A stretch of DNA of 64,000 bases from Arcobacter sp. (lineage in GTDB: Bacteria; Campylobacterota; Campylobacteria; Campylobacterales; Arcobacteraceae). The DNA is taken from the NCBI GenBank assembly GCA_002869535.1, contig PKUK01000008.1, positions 602,351 to 666,350 on the forward strand. The letters are read 5' to 3'. Shown one piece after another: positions 20,075-28,805 of the stretch. The first letter of the stretch is position 1. Every line of letters starts with the position of its first letter. Under the pieces are notes generated by a model. That model did no database searches. It was not told the origin of the DNA and saw nothing but the letters and a program-made list of their open reading frames with translations. A program made the translations under genes and the position numbers.

Positions 20075-21127
20075 TTACTTTAAATTATTAAGTTTATTTT
20101 GAATATATTTTTTCACATCACTGTAATTAATAACTTCTCTAAAGTCATCAAATTTACATCCTGAAGCATTTGGATGTCCACCACCATTTGCCAACTTTTG
20201 GGCAAGTACACCAACATCTAAATTACCATCTGCTCTAAAACTTGCATTTCCTCTTTTTGACACATCAATAAAAAAATCATAATCTTTATTTGCTTTTAAA
20301 AATGCATTTGCTGGAATTGAAATACCACCTAAAGTATAGGTCAAAATTCCTTTTTTATCTTGATAATTAATTGTTAATTCATCTTTAATACTAATAATTG
20401 AATGTACCAAATATTTAGCACTCAAATTATCAATAGTATCATCATTTTTATCAAGATTTAAAAACTCTTTTTTTAATCTATGTATGTCATTATCAAGTTT
20501 AATATTTCCATTTTCTTGAGATATATAAGAAGAGGCTTTTTTTAATAAATATATTCTAAAATCTCTATTTTTATCTGCAAAAAGCACATTATTTATCTCT
20601 CTTACTTTTGAAATCATACTAAGTAAAACTTTTCCAAACTCAAAATTCTCAACCTCATCTTCAAGCCAGATATCAATTGCATTTATTGCATTTACTAAAG
20701 GTTCTAACCATGCATATGATTCATCTTTAAAAGCATCATACTCTTTTACGAAATAATCGTAAGTGATTTTAGTAGCACACCTTGAAGTATCTAAAAAATA
20801 CCAATCATATTTATCTGCACAATTTTGTCCAGTAGCATGGTGGTCAAGAAGTTGTACTTTTATATTGTAGCCATCTTCATTTAATTTTATTGTTTCATTG
20901 TTTAAATATTTTGATTCTGCCATTGTGAGATTTACGTCAGTAATTAGAAAAAGAATATCTTCTTTTATCTCTTCATTTTTAATAATATCTAAAAAATAAA
21001 CAATACTTTGTTTTACTTCTAAACCATAATTTGCATTTAAATAGTAACTTTGAGAGAAAATCTCTTTTGTTAAAAGTTGACAACCATATCCATCTAAATC
21101 TGTATGAGAGACATGAAATAGTATCAT
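20075..21127 (-). CDS. DHH-family phosphoesterase
   Basis: The 350-residue cytosolic protein has the DHH superfamily motifs: SHTDLDGYG (metal Asp residues near 10 and 12), LITDVNL, and the name-giving LLDHHATGQ. A C-terminal DHHA1 substrate domain ends in the glycine-rich GGGHPNASGC. Relatives are nano-RNases, pAp phosphatases or cyclic-dinucleotide phosphodiesterases; which applies here is open. It overlaps the upstream Rrf2 regulator by 4 nt, so the two are translationally coupled. Confidence 0.83.
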   Translation of the reverse strand: MILFHVSHTDLDGYGCQLLTKEIFSQSYYLNANYGLEVKQSIVYFLDIIKNEEIKEDILFLITDVNLTMAESKYLNNETIKLNEDGYNIKVQLLDHHATGQNCADKYDWYFLDTSRCATKITYDYFVKEYDAFKDESYAWLEPLVNAINAIDIWLEDEVENFEFGKVLLSMISKVREINNVLFADKNRDFRIYLLKKASSYISQENGNIKLDNDIHRLKKEFLNLDKNDDTIDNLSAKYLVHSIISIKDELTINYQDKKGILTYTLGGISIPANAFLKANKDYDFFIDVSKRGNASFRADGNLDVGVLAQKLANGGGHPNASGCKFDDFREVINYSDVKKYIQNKLNNLK

Positions 21128-21525
21128 TGAGCGATATCCTTTAGTGTCAAATCTTCTAAAAATAGATTTATTTTTCCCTGTAAATTATTTAATAAAGGCC
21201 ATACTGAACACAGACTTCCTGATTCAGAAGGACAAGCTTCCATAGATGGTGCACATTCAAAAACAGAAGGAATTCTCTCTTCTGCAGCTGTTGTTATAGA
21301 TAAAATTGTAAGCTGGTCATAGTGTTTTGCAAGGATAAATCCTCCATTAACACCTCTTTGAGATATTACTATTTGACTTTTTGCTAGATTTTGCATAATT
21401 TTTGCTAAAAAAGATTTAGGAATTTTTAATTCTCTTGAGAGTTCATCCACATTTTTAGGACTATCACTTTTGGCTATAGAGATAAGAGAAAGAAGGGCAT
21501 ACTCACTTTTTTTAGTCAATAACAT
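21124..21525 (-). CDS. Rrf2-family transcriptional regulator, probably Fe-S binding
   Basis: The 133-residue winged-helix regulator begins with MLLTKKSEYALLSLI, typical of Rrf2/IscR/NsrR. It has the wing motif GVNGGFILAK and three cysteines, C91, C98 and C106, in the spacing used for a 2Fe-2S or 4Fe-4S cluster. Such proteins sense iron-sulphur status, NO or redox. A Fur-like site lies 46 bp upstream of its start. The downstream DHH phosphoesterase overlaps by 4 nt. The targets are unknown; NsrR-type NO sensing would fit a denitrifier but is only a possibility. Confidence 0.83.
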   Translation of the reverse strand: MLLTKKSEYALLSLISIAKSDSPKNVDELSRELKIPKSFLAKIMQNLAKSQIVISQRGVNGGFILAKHYDQLTILSITTAAEERIPSVFECAPSMEACPSESGSLCSVWPLLNNLQGKINLFLEDLTLKDIAQ

Positions 21526-21570
21526 CTTGGATTGATTCCTTTTCTAAATTTATAATATTCTACAAGAAAG

Positions 21571-21589
21571 AATATTAATAATCATTATA
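21571..21589 (-). promoter_or_regulatory. Fur-box-like sequence upstream of the Rrf2 gene
   Basis: AATATTAATAATCATTATA matches the classical 19-bp Fur consensus at about 15 of 19 positions by eye. It lies 46 bp upstream of the Rrf2 start, where it could cover the promoter. AT-rich background makes chance matches likely, so confidence is limited. Confidence 0.35.
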
Positions 21590-21616
21590 CAAAAAAATTA
21601 ATTTTTTTGTTTAAAA

Positions 21617-21652
21617 AAAAAGGGTTGCAACCTAAAGGTTACAACCCTTTTT
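21617..21652 (-). terminator. Rho-independent terminator of rpsO
   Basis: AAAAAGGGTTGCAACC pairs with GGTTACAACCCTTTTT around a TAAA loop, with one mismatched pair. The stem has an A/T-rich foot and lies 19 bp past the probable rpsO end on the minus strand. The arms also work on the plus strand. Confidence 0.85.
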
Positions 21653-21685
21653 AAAACTAAGTAATTAAACTTATTTAGCTCTAAT

Positions 21686-21943
21686 TCATAAAGCTCCAGC
21701 TAGTTCTACGAATCTAGCATAATCTTTAGCTCTTAGATATTTTAATAATCTTTTTCTTTTACCAACCATTTTTAAAAGACCTAATCTAGATGAGTGATCT
21801 TTTTTGTTGATTTTTAAGTGCTCTGTTAACACTCTAATTTGCTCAGTTAAAATTGCAACTTGAACTTCACAAGAACCTGTATCTTTTTCATCTCTTCTGT
21901 ATTTTTCAATAATACTGTTTTTTACTTCCTGATCTAAAGCCAT
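21686..21943 (-). CDS. rpsO: 30S ribosomal protein S15, ended early by a TGA at the Gly86 position
   Basis: The frame gives 85 residues, with the S15 signature [47 protein letters not shown]15 binds 16S rRNA in the small-subunit platform and is monocistronic here. The TGA at 21688-21686 follows FVELAGAL; the frame then continues IRAK to a TAA at 21671. Helicobacter and Campylobacter relatives are 90 residues long and end L-G-I-K/R-x-K/R, so this TGA stands exactly where Gly (GGA) is expected. As written, the protein loses five C-terminal residues and may still work. The terminator lies after the 21671 stop. Confidence 0.93.
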   Translation of the reverse strand: MALDQEVKNSIIEKYRRDEKDTGSCEVQVAILTEQIRVLTEHLKINKKDHSSRLGLLKMVGKRKRLLKYLRAKDYARFVELAGAL

Positions 21944-22050
21944 AGAAGACCTCCTAATAGGTATACTAATCTCACTTCATTTTGAAATGGAAGCGAATTA
22001 TATTTAATTTTTATTTAAATCTTGTTTAATAATTATATATTTAAAAATAA

Positions 22051-24105
22051 TTAAAACTTAATTCTTACTCCTGTATAAAAAAATGTCCCTACATTTACAC
22101 CAATATTTTCCTCTAACTGTTTATCAAAAATATTATCTATTCCACCATAAATAGCTAAAGTGTTATTTATATCATAATTTATTCCAATATCAATCAATGA
22201 ATAGTCGTCTGCTTTTGTTGTATTTTGACTATTTGCATATTGTTCTCCAATATATCTAATAGATAGATTTGTTATTAAGTTTGGTATTATCTGGTAACTT
22301 AGACCTAAAGAAGCTGATAAATCAGGAGTAAATAACAGTTCTTTTTTTGTAGTTTTATCTTCTGTATTTAAGTAAGTTAAATTAAAATTCAAGTCACTAT
22401 TTTCAGTAATATTGTAAGCAATATTTAGCTCCAACCCTTTTATATCAACTTTTTCTAGATTTTCTGAAGTATAATATTTTGCATTACCCGTTCCATATGA
22501 GGCAAGTTCTATTTTATCATCTATTTTGGTATTAAATAAAACAATTTCTGAGAAAAGATTTTCCAATTTATTTGATAAAGCTATTTCAAAAGTTTGTGAC
22601 TGTTCAGGTTTTAAATCATAAGCTTTTGTTTTTGGTCCAAAAATCACATCTGATCCAAATCTTTTCCCATCTTTATATGAAGGTGAAACTACATATAACT
22701 CTGCAATATCGGGTGCTCTGTATCCTTGTGCATAATTTACCCTAAGATTTGTTTTATCTGTTAATTTTTGTACCAATCCTGCTTGGAAAGTAACTTTATT
22801 ATCTGCATTTGATATATTATCATATCTTGTACCCATAGTTGCATTTAAACTATCTGTGATTGCCATTTCATCTTGAATAAATAGTGACTTATATTTTACT
22901 ACTTTCGTTACAAATTCACTTGAACTTGGATCTATATTTATTGCACTTGAATCTCTTGTTTCTTTTCTATATTCAAGACCAGTTGTAATAATATTTGAAT
23001 CATTTAAAAGATAAGTCAAATTTGACTCTAAAGTATCAATAGTAACATTTGCACTAAATTTTTTATTAACAGGTCCAGTGAAATTAATAGGTGTAGTTTC
23101 ATTTCTTTTTTTATAATACGATCTATATACCTTTGTTTGCCCAGATAGATTATTTGATATTTCATATTTAAGATCAGATGATATATCAATTCTTTTATTA
23201 TTATCTTCAGAATTAACAGGAGTATTTTGAATCAACCCTCCTCCTGAAAACTTAGCGTTACCTAAGTACGTTCCTTTTCTGTTTTCATCTAAATAATTTA
23301 CATCTAAACCTAAAGTTAATGTATCATTTAAATCTTTTTCTACTCTTCCCCCAATATTATTTACAGTTCCTTCATCTATATATGTTACTTTACTTGAACC
23401 ATTAACTCCATTTTGTGAATTTCCAACTAAAATTGCACCGGTTGATGGATTTGTTGCTACTTGTGAATATGATTTATTTTTACTATAAGAAGTGGTGTCT
23501 ATTATTGATCCAAAAAGTTTATATCTAAATTCATTTGTTACTCCACGTGTAGTAAAGTTTATGTTCTTTTCTTTAGCTTTACCTTCTTCACCTTGTCCAT
23601 ATTTTATATCAATAGTTGAACTATTTGTTTCAATTTTTTTTGTAATTATATTAATTACTCCTCCAATAGCGTCAGAACCATAAAGAGTAGACATAGAACC
23701 TTTTACTATCTCGATTCTCTCAATCATTGAAGCTGGTATTCTATTCAACTCATAAGGTCCTTCAGTTTCCCCAGATAACCTTTTTCCATCAATTAAAATC
23801 AAAGTTCCATTTGCTCCTGCTCCTCTAATAGATATAGAAGCTTTTGAAGCTGAACTAGGATGAGGAAATCTTCCAAATTGTGCATTTATTGAAGGTATTT
23901 TTTCAAACACATCTTTTAATGTTGAAGCTGCTATTCGCTCAATATCTTTCTGAGTAACTACAATAACAGAAGCACTGACCCCTTGAATATTTTTTTCAGT
24001 TTTTGTAGCTGTGGTTACAATTACATCCTCTAAAATAGTATTAGCAAAACTATCTTGAAATAAAATCAAACTTGTTATTGCCGAGATTAAAATTATTTTT
24101 TTCAT
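22051..24105 (-). CDS. TonB-dependent outer-membrane receptor
   Basis: The 684-residue protein has a signal peptide (MKKIILISAITSLILF) and an N-terminal TonB-box-like DVIVTTATK. The plug domain contains ASISIRGAGANGTLILIDGKR and GSDAIGGVINIITKK. A 22-strand barrel ends in the classic aromatic C-terminus (FFYTGVRIKF). The ATG at 24105 has AAGGA upstream; an in-frame ATG at 24153 is a worse choice. It imports a chelated metal, haem or another large ligand across the outer membrane. It is the last gene of the Fur-boxed ABC/NnrS operon, 10 bp after the binding-protein gene, so the same substrate is likely. Confidence 0.9.
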   Translation of the reverse strand: MKKIILISAITSLILFQDSFANTILEDVIVTTATKTEKNIQGVSASVIVVTQKDIERIAASTLKDVFEKIPSINAQFGRFPHPSSASKASISIRGAGANGTLILIDGKRLSGETEGPYELNRIPASMIERIEIVKGSMSTLYGSDAIGGVINIITKKIETNSSTIDIKYGQGEEGKAKEKNINFTTRGVTNEFRYKLFGSIIDTTSYSKNKSYSQVATNPSTGAILVGNSQNGVNGSSKVTYIDEGTVNNIGGRVEKDLNDTLTLGLDVNYLDENRKGTYLGNAKFSGGGLIQNTPVNSEDNNKRIDISSDLKYEISNNLSGQTKVYRSYYKKRNETTPINFTGPVNKKFSANVTIDTLESNLTYLLNDSNIITTGLEYRKETRDSSAINIDPSSSEFVTKVVKYKSLFIQDEMAITDSLNATMGTRYDNISNADNKVTFQAGLVQKLTDKTNLRVNYAQGYRAPDIAELYVVSPSYKDGKRFGSDVIFGPKTKAYDLKPEQSQTFEIALSNKLENLFSEIVLFNTKIDDKIELASYGTGNAKYYTSENLEKVDIKGLELNIAYNITENSDLNFNLTYLNTEDKTTKKELLFTPDLSASLGLSYQIIPNLITNLSIRYIGEQYANSQNTTKADDYSLIDIGINYDINNTLAIYGGIDNIFDKQLEENIGVNVGTFFYTGVRIKF

Positions 24106-24115
24106 TTTTGTCCTT

Positions 24116-25093
24116 TTATTTATAATATAAATTTGAATTAGGGATTTCTCCACCTATTGATTTTGGGTCATTTTTTTTTAAAATATTAAAGAAAAAGTCT
24201 AAATCATCTTTTGCATCAAGTGCTTTTATATTTTCAAATAATATATGAGAAATAGAGTCAGCCAAACCTTTTTCTTCTAACATTGGAAGCTCTTTTACTA
24301 TTAACTTTGAAGCTTCAACAGGATTTTCTTTGTACCATACAAGTGATTTTGAATACTCTTGTAAAAATCTATTTATTAATTCTTCTTTTCCTTTTGTATC
24401 TCCTATATAAGCAATTCCTGCTTGTGGTAATTTAGCTTTTGTAACAAATAGTTTTCCCCATTCTTTTTGTAAATCAACACTTCTATACAGGTCAGGGGCA
24501 ACAACACTGAGTGGGAAAGATTTTGTTTTTCGTAAAGCTATTGAAATAGCAGGTTCAGCTAATAAAGCATGATCAACTCTTCTTAAAATTAACATTTGCA
24601 TCGCATCAATTGGACTAGATACATATCGTAAGTTAAAATCTTTTTGAGAATCTAAACCAGATTTTTTTATTAATTCTTTAAAAATAATATCTGGCATATC
24701 AGCTCTAAAAGGAACCACAATTTCCTTTCCTTTAAAATCTTTTAATGTTTTTAACGTGGGGTCTCTACTTATCATTCCTAGTATTCCCCAAATAGAGACA
24801 TTTAAAAGTTTTATATCTATTCCTTTGTTATATAAATTTGCAGCAACATTGGTAGGTATTGCTATAAAATTTATATCTTTGCTTAAAATCAAAGCTCTCA
24901 ATTCATCTGGATTTTTCCAAAGCACAAACTCTATATTTATTCCCAAGTCTTTCAGAGATTGGTTCTGTGCCATATGTATAATGGGGTGGGATACACTTGC
25001 AAATGGACCAGCCACTTTTATTGTTATTTGTTCTTTTATTTCACTTGAAAATAAAAAAACAGCCATAACTAACACACTTAATAATTGTTTCAT
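24116..25093 (-). CDS. ABC transporter periplasmic substrate-binding protein (SsuA/NMT1-like)
   Basis: The 325-residue protein has a signal peptide (MKQLLSVLVMAVFLFSSE). Its two-lobed NMT1/SsuA-like binding fold includes GKEIVVPFRADMPDIIFKEL and LRRVDHALLAEPA. Relatives bind sulphonates, nitrate, bicarbonate or thiamine precursors. The ligand here is not readable, and the pairing with a TonB-dependent receptor argues for something too large or scarce for porins. It lies 31 bp after the end of the full nnrS frame, in the same operon as a matching permease and ATPase. Confidence 0.82.
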   Translation of the reverse strand: MKQLLSVLVMAVFLFSSEIKEQITIKVAGPFASVSHPIIHMAQNQSLKDLGINIEFVLWKNPDELRALILSKDINFIAIPTNVAANLYNKGIDIKLLNVSIWGILGMISRDPTLKTLKDFKGKEIVVPFRADMPDIIFKELIKKSGLDSQKDFNLRYVSSPIDAMQMLILRRVDHALLAEPAISIALRKTKSFPLSVVAPDLYRSVDLQKEWGKLFVTKAKLPQAGIAYIGDTKGKEELINRFLQEYSKSLVWYKENPVEASKLIVKELPMLEEKGLADSISHILFENIKALDAKDDLDFFFNILKKNDPKSIGGEIPNSNLYYK

Positions 25094-25123
25094 ATATACT
25101 CCTTTGTATACTTAAATTTTGTT

Positions 25124-26365
25124 TTAACCGGGTATGCCATCAGCTCTTTTATTGACTAAAAAAGGAAAAAATATTTTCATATAAATCATAAAAGGAATGG
25201 CCCAAAAAATCGAAGAACTGATATATGCCATCATCGAAAACTCTTAGTAAAAGGGAATAAAACTTCTAATTATTGTTGCTAGAATTATTAAAAAAACTCC
25301 AAGATTTAACCAAAAGTTTGTAAACAGTTCTCTTCCTGTATGCACTGTTGAAATAACAACCATCACTATGAAAAAGACTATTCCAAAAACTCCAGTTGTC
25401 AAAAAATGTCGAAAATGATTTAAAGCATATATGCTATCATCGAGATAATCAAATCCCAAAAGCCCATAACCAATTGCCATTAAAATTAAAATACTCATCA
25501 AATAAACAACAAAAGGTTTAAATAAAATATTGTTATCTTCTAAAATAAAATCATTTAAAATATTTAAAATGGCAGCTGCACTCGCAAAAGCAAAATATCC
25601 TAAAATAGAATTTTGAGGATAAAAAAACTCTACAAAGCTGTACAGAATTACACAAAAAATAGCAAGATTGTATCTTGGTGATCTGGCATAAAAGGTTTCA
25701 TCAATCCCTTCCTGTTCTAATATCTCATTGATAGCTTCCATATTAACTCTACGAAGAGCCAATAAGATTAAAACCATAAATAATCCAAGGGATAAAAGCA
25801 TGATTGAATGAGTATCAAAAGAGATGAAGCCTGCAGAACTTGCAAAAAATAAGGTTTGAGTTACAATCAAAGAGACAAGTGAAAAACCAAGGGAAATATG
25901 CCTTTTTGTAATATCAGCAAAAAGAGGTTTTATCACAAGTGCAGTAATATAAATAAGTAAAGATATATTTATAAAACCGACAAAATAAATACCCAAATAA
26001 TCCATACACCAAAAACTGATTCGCCCTACTACCCATAAAAGAATAATAAATGCTAATTTTTTCCCAACAATAGGAATGGTTCCAGGAAATAATTCAGGAG
26101 CACCCGTTAGAAAAAAAGCTACAATTCCAGCACTTCCTATTCCAAATATCATTTCATACATGTGCCAACTAAGAAGATCACTTATAAAAGGAAGAGAAAT
26201 ATACCCAGCAAACACAAAAGACCATAATATGATTGAAACCGCAATATAAGGAGCAAGAACTAAAAACATAGGTCTAAAGGCATATGCCAAATAAGAAGGA
26301 TATTCTCCTTTTGGATAGTGCGTATAATGATTTGTTGCGTATTGTTTTTTTTTTTCTTCTGTCAT
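25124..26365 (-). pseudogene. nnrS: NnrS family membrane protein with in-frame TAA
   Basis: The frame covers 413 codons with about 12 membrane helices. NnrS is a haem- and copper-binding membrane protein linked to nitric-oxide tolerance in denitrifiers. Seen here are AYAFRPMFLVLAPYIA near the N-terminus, HMYEMIFGIGSAGIVAFFLTGAPEL and LRHFLTTGVFG-like HFRHFLTTGVFG. A TAA at 25246-25244 follows RSFIPFY. The same frame then reads EFSMMAYISSS, a last helix, and RADGIPG, which matches the usual NnrS C-terminus (R-x-D-G-x-P-G). So about 40 residues, including the last helix, are cut off by one base, probably TCA or GAA to TAA. It overlaps the ATPase gene by 4 nt. Confidence 0.85.
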
Positions 26366-27111
26366 TTTAATTCCAATTCAAATGTATTTATAATAGTTTC
26401 ATCACTTAAAAGTTTTGCTGTTTGTTCATACACAAAAGTATTGTCTCTTAGATTTTTATGATAATTAAACATGAAACTTTTAATGATATGACCTACGGGT
26501 TCAGCTTTTAAAACAAGCACCTCATCACTTAGTTTTATCGCTTCCATCAAATCATGTGTTATAAAAAGAATACTTAACTCTTTCTCTTCAATTATTTGAA
26601 GTAATAAAGCTTGTAACTCTTTTTTTAATCCAATATCTAAAGCAGAAAAAGGTTCATCTAAAAAAAGTAAAGTTGGATTTGTCACTAGTGCTCTTGCAAA
26701 TGAGACTCTTTGTTTCATTCCTCCACTTAAATCTTTTGGGAATTTATAAAAATCATCTTTTTCTAAACCAAATTTTAAAGCAATTTCTTTTGCCTCTTTT
26801 TCTCTTTTATCTTTTGCCATACCTTGTGCTTTTAATCCTAGAGCAATATTATCAATGACATTTTTCCAAGGAAGAAGTCTTGCTTCTTGAAAAGCAAAAG
26901 AAGAGCTTTTAAAACTGTTTTTTATCTTTCCCATTTCAAGTGTCAATAATTTTGCACAAAGATGCAGTAAAGTCGTTTTACCACCACCACTGGGTCCTAC
27001 TATTGATATAACTTTTCCTTTTTTTAAAGTAAAACTTATATCTTTTAAAATATCACTGAAACCAAAAGAATGTGATACATTTAGAACTTTTAACTCTTCT
27101 ATTATCTCCAT
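26362..27111 (-). CDS. ABC transporter ATP-binding protein (SsuB/TauB type)
   Basis: The 249-residue ATPase has Walker A GPSGGGKTTLL, signature LSGGMKQRVSFARAL, Walker B LLFLDEPFSALD and the H-loop FITHD. It is the cytosolic energy subunit for the permease encoded just upstream (10-bp overlap) and the binding protein downstream. NnrS follows with a 4-nt overlap. The family is the nitrate/sulphonate/taurine group, but substrate specificity is not encoded in this subunit. Confidence 0.9.
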   Translation of the reverse strand: MEIIEELKVLNVSHSFGFSDILKDISFTLKKGKVISIVGPSGGGKTTLLHLCAKLLTLEMGKIKNSFKSSSFAFQEARLLPWKNVIDNIALGLKAQGMAKDKREKEAKEIALKFGLEKDDFYKFPKDLSGGMKQRVSFARALVTNPTLLFLDEPFSALDIGLKKELQALLLQIIEEKELSILFITHDLMEAIKLSDEVLVLKAEPVGHIIKSFMFNYHKNLRDNTFVYEQTAKLLSDETIINTFELELK

Positions 27112-27881
27112 GACTCAACCTCTCTTTTTATAGGCTCTAAAATAAGATATTCAATGAAGAGTAAAGTTCCAATCATAATTACAACTAAAGCTAAAGCAGT
27201 TGGCGTATCAAGTTGACTTCTTGCAATTGCTAAAGCAGAACCTATTCCATCATTTGCAGATAATAATTCAGCCATAACAACAATTTTCCAAGCCATACCT
27301 AAAGCTCCAATCCATGCTGGAAAAATATAAGAAAATATATGGGGGAAATATAAATCAAACAATTTCATCTTAAAAGGAAGATGAAAACTATCAGCCATCT
27401 GTTTTAAATCTCCTTCAAGGGTTCTTGTTCCTTGTAAAGCACCTATAAAAATAATAGGAAAAGAAGCTACAATCACAGTAAAAATTACTGTCATATCCCC
27501 CATCCCAAACCAAATCATTGCCAAAACTATCCAAGCTATAGGTGGCATTCCCATAAGAATAGTGACTATGGGTCTGCTCATCATTGAGGTTGTAATAAAA
27601 AGACCCGAAAGTAACCCTAAAAGTGTCCCAAAAAATAAAGAGATAGAAAAGCCAACAACGGCTCTTTTTGTGGTAATGACTATTTCCTGTAACATACTTT
27701 CATTTTTTAACATTTCAAAAAGAGTTAAAAAAGTCTCTTTAGGACTGGGTAATATTAAGTCTCCATATATTTGGTTTCCCATATCCCATAAAGCAAGAAA
27801 CAAAAATATGGAAGAAATTGCACCCCAACCACTCCATAGATATGAAGGGAAGTCTTTTATTATTTTTATAAAAAAGTTCAT
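27102..27881 (-). CDS. ABC transporter permease (SsuC/TauC type)
   Basis: The 259-residue membrane protein has about six helices and the EAA loop region LEGDLKQMADSFHLPFKMKLFD followed by the conserved Gly-containing LPHIFSYIFPAWIGALGMAW-like stretch. I chose the ATG at 27881 (MNFFIKIIKDFPS); an in-frame ATG at 27920 would add 13 unusual residues and lies nearer the Fur box. It is the first gene of the operon. It forms the inner-membrane channel with the ATPase encoded next. Confidence 0.85.
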   Translation of the reverse strand: MNFFIKIIKDFPSYLWSGWGAISSIFLFLALWDMGNQIYGDLILPSPKETFLTLFEMLKNESMLQEIVITTKRAVVGFSISLFFGTLLGLLSGLFITTSMMSRPIVTILMGMPPIAWIVLAMIWFGMGDMTVIFTVIVASFPIIFIGALQGTRTLEGDLKQMADSFHLPFKMKLFDLYFPHIFSYIFPAWIGALGMAWKIVVMAELLSANDGIGSALAIARSQLDTPTALALVVIMIGTLLFIEYLILEPIKREVESWR

Positions 27882-27923
27882 TTTTGTAATCCAATTTAAT
27901 AAATTTCCGTAGAATATCAATAT

Positions 27924-27938
27924 TAATAATAATTATCA
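27924..27938. promoter_or_regulatory. Fur box between the ABC/NnrS operon and the divergent ABC ATPase
   Basis: TAATAATAATTATCA matches the 7-1-7 Fur consensus (TGATAATNATTATCA) at all but one defined position. It lies 43 bp upstream of the permease ATG and 62 bp upstream of the divergent ATPase start. It could control one or both. Iron control is inference from the site. Confidence 0.6.
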
Positions 27939-27999
27939 TTGATATAAATCAATCTTTTTAATATTTTTGATAAAATAGACTTTTTAAAAAGGTTTTATT

Positions 28000-28785
28000 A
28001 TGAATATTATAGATTTTGAAAATATACACGTAAGTTATGATGACAAACTTATACTAAAAGAAGTTAATTTAAAAATAGAAGATAACCAACATTGGGCTAT
28101 TTTGGGTGCTAATGGTAGTGGAAAATCAACCCTTATAAAGCTTATAGCATCACAAATTCATCCAAGACAAAACTATCCACATAAAAAGTTAATCTTGGGA
28201 AAACAGAGGTATTCACTTACTGATTTAAGAAAAGCTATGGGAATTATTACAAATGATTTGCACAACTATATTTATGATCAGGGTAAATTTTTAACTGGTT
28301 ATGAAGTAGTAATTAGTGGATACTACTCCTCTATTGGCGTTTTTAAATATCAAGATTTTACTTTACAACAACATAAAAAAGCAGATGAAATCTTAGCATT
28401 TTTAGAAATACCAGAATTGAAAGATAAAACTGTAGCAAAAATGAGTACCGGACAACTAAGAAAATGTATTATTGGTCGAGCTTTAATTCATGAGCCAAAG
28501 GCATTTATTCTTGATGAACCAACAGTTGGACTTGATATAAAAGCACAATTGAATTTTATAAAGTTATTGCGAAAATTAAGTCAAAAGACAACTATTATTT
28601 TAGTAACCCATCATATAGAAGAAGTTTTCGATGAAATTACACATATAGCACTCATAAAAAACGAAACTATTTACAAACAAGGTATAAAAGAGGAGATTTT
28701 AAACTCTGAAAATATCTCAGAAACTTTTGGTATAAAACTTAAAATCAACTCATCAAAAAGTAGATACTTTATAGAAGAAATATAA
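28000..28785 (+). CDS. ABC-type ATPase of unknown partner
   Basis: The 261-residue ATPase has Walker A GANGSGKSTLI, signature STGQLRKCIIGRAL, Walker B AFILDEPTVGLD and H-loop VTHH. There is no permease gene beside it, so it either works with a permease encoded elsewhere or is a non-transport ABC protein like ModF/PhnL-type ATPases. It is divergent from the Fur-boxed ABC/NnrS operon and shares that upstream region. A strong terminator follows. Confidence 0.85.
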   Translation: MNIIDFENIHVSYDDKLILKEVNLKIEDNQHWAILGANGSGKSTLIKLIASQIHPRQNYPHKKLILGKQRYSLTDLRKAMGIITNDLHNYIYDQGKFLTGYEVVISGYYSSIGVFKYQDFTLQQHKKADEILAFLEIPELKDKTVAKMSTGQLRKCIIGRALIHEPKAFILDEPTVGLDIKAQLNFIKLLRKLSQKTTIILVTHHIEEVFDEITHIALIKNETIYKQGIKEEILNSENISETFGIKLKINSSKSRYFIEEI

Positions 28786-28805
28786 AAAGAGCAAAAGCTC
28801 TTTTT
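28784..28805. terminator. Bidirectional hairpin terminator
   Basis: AAAAAGAGC, loop AAAA, GCTCTTTTT: 9-bp perfect arms between two convergent genes, with T-runs available on both strands. Confidence 0.85.
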
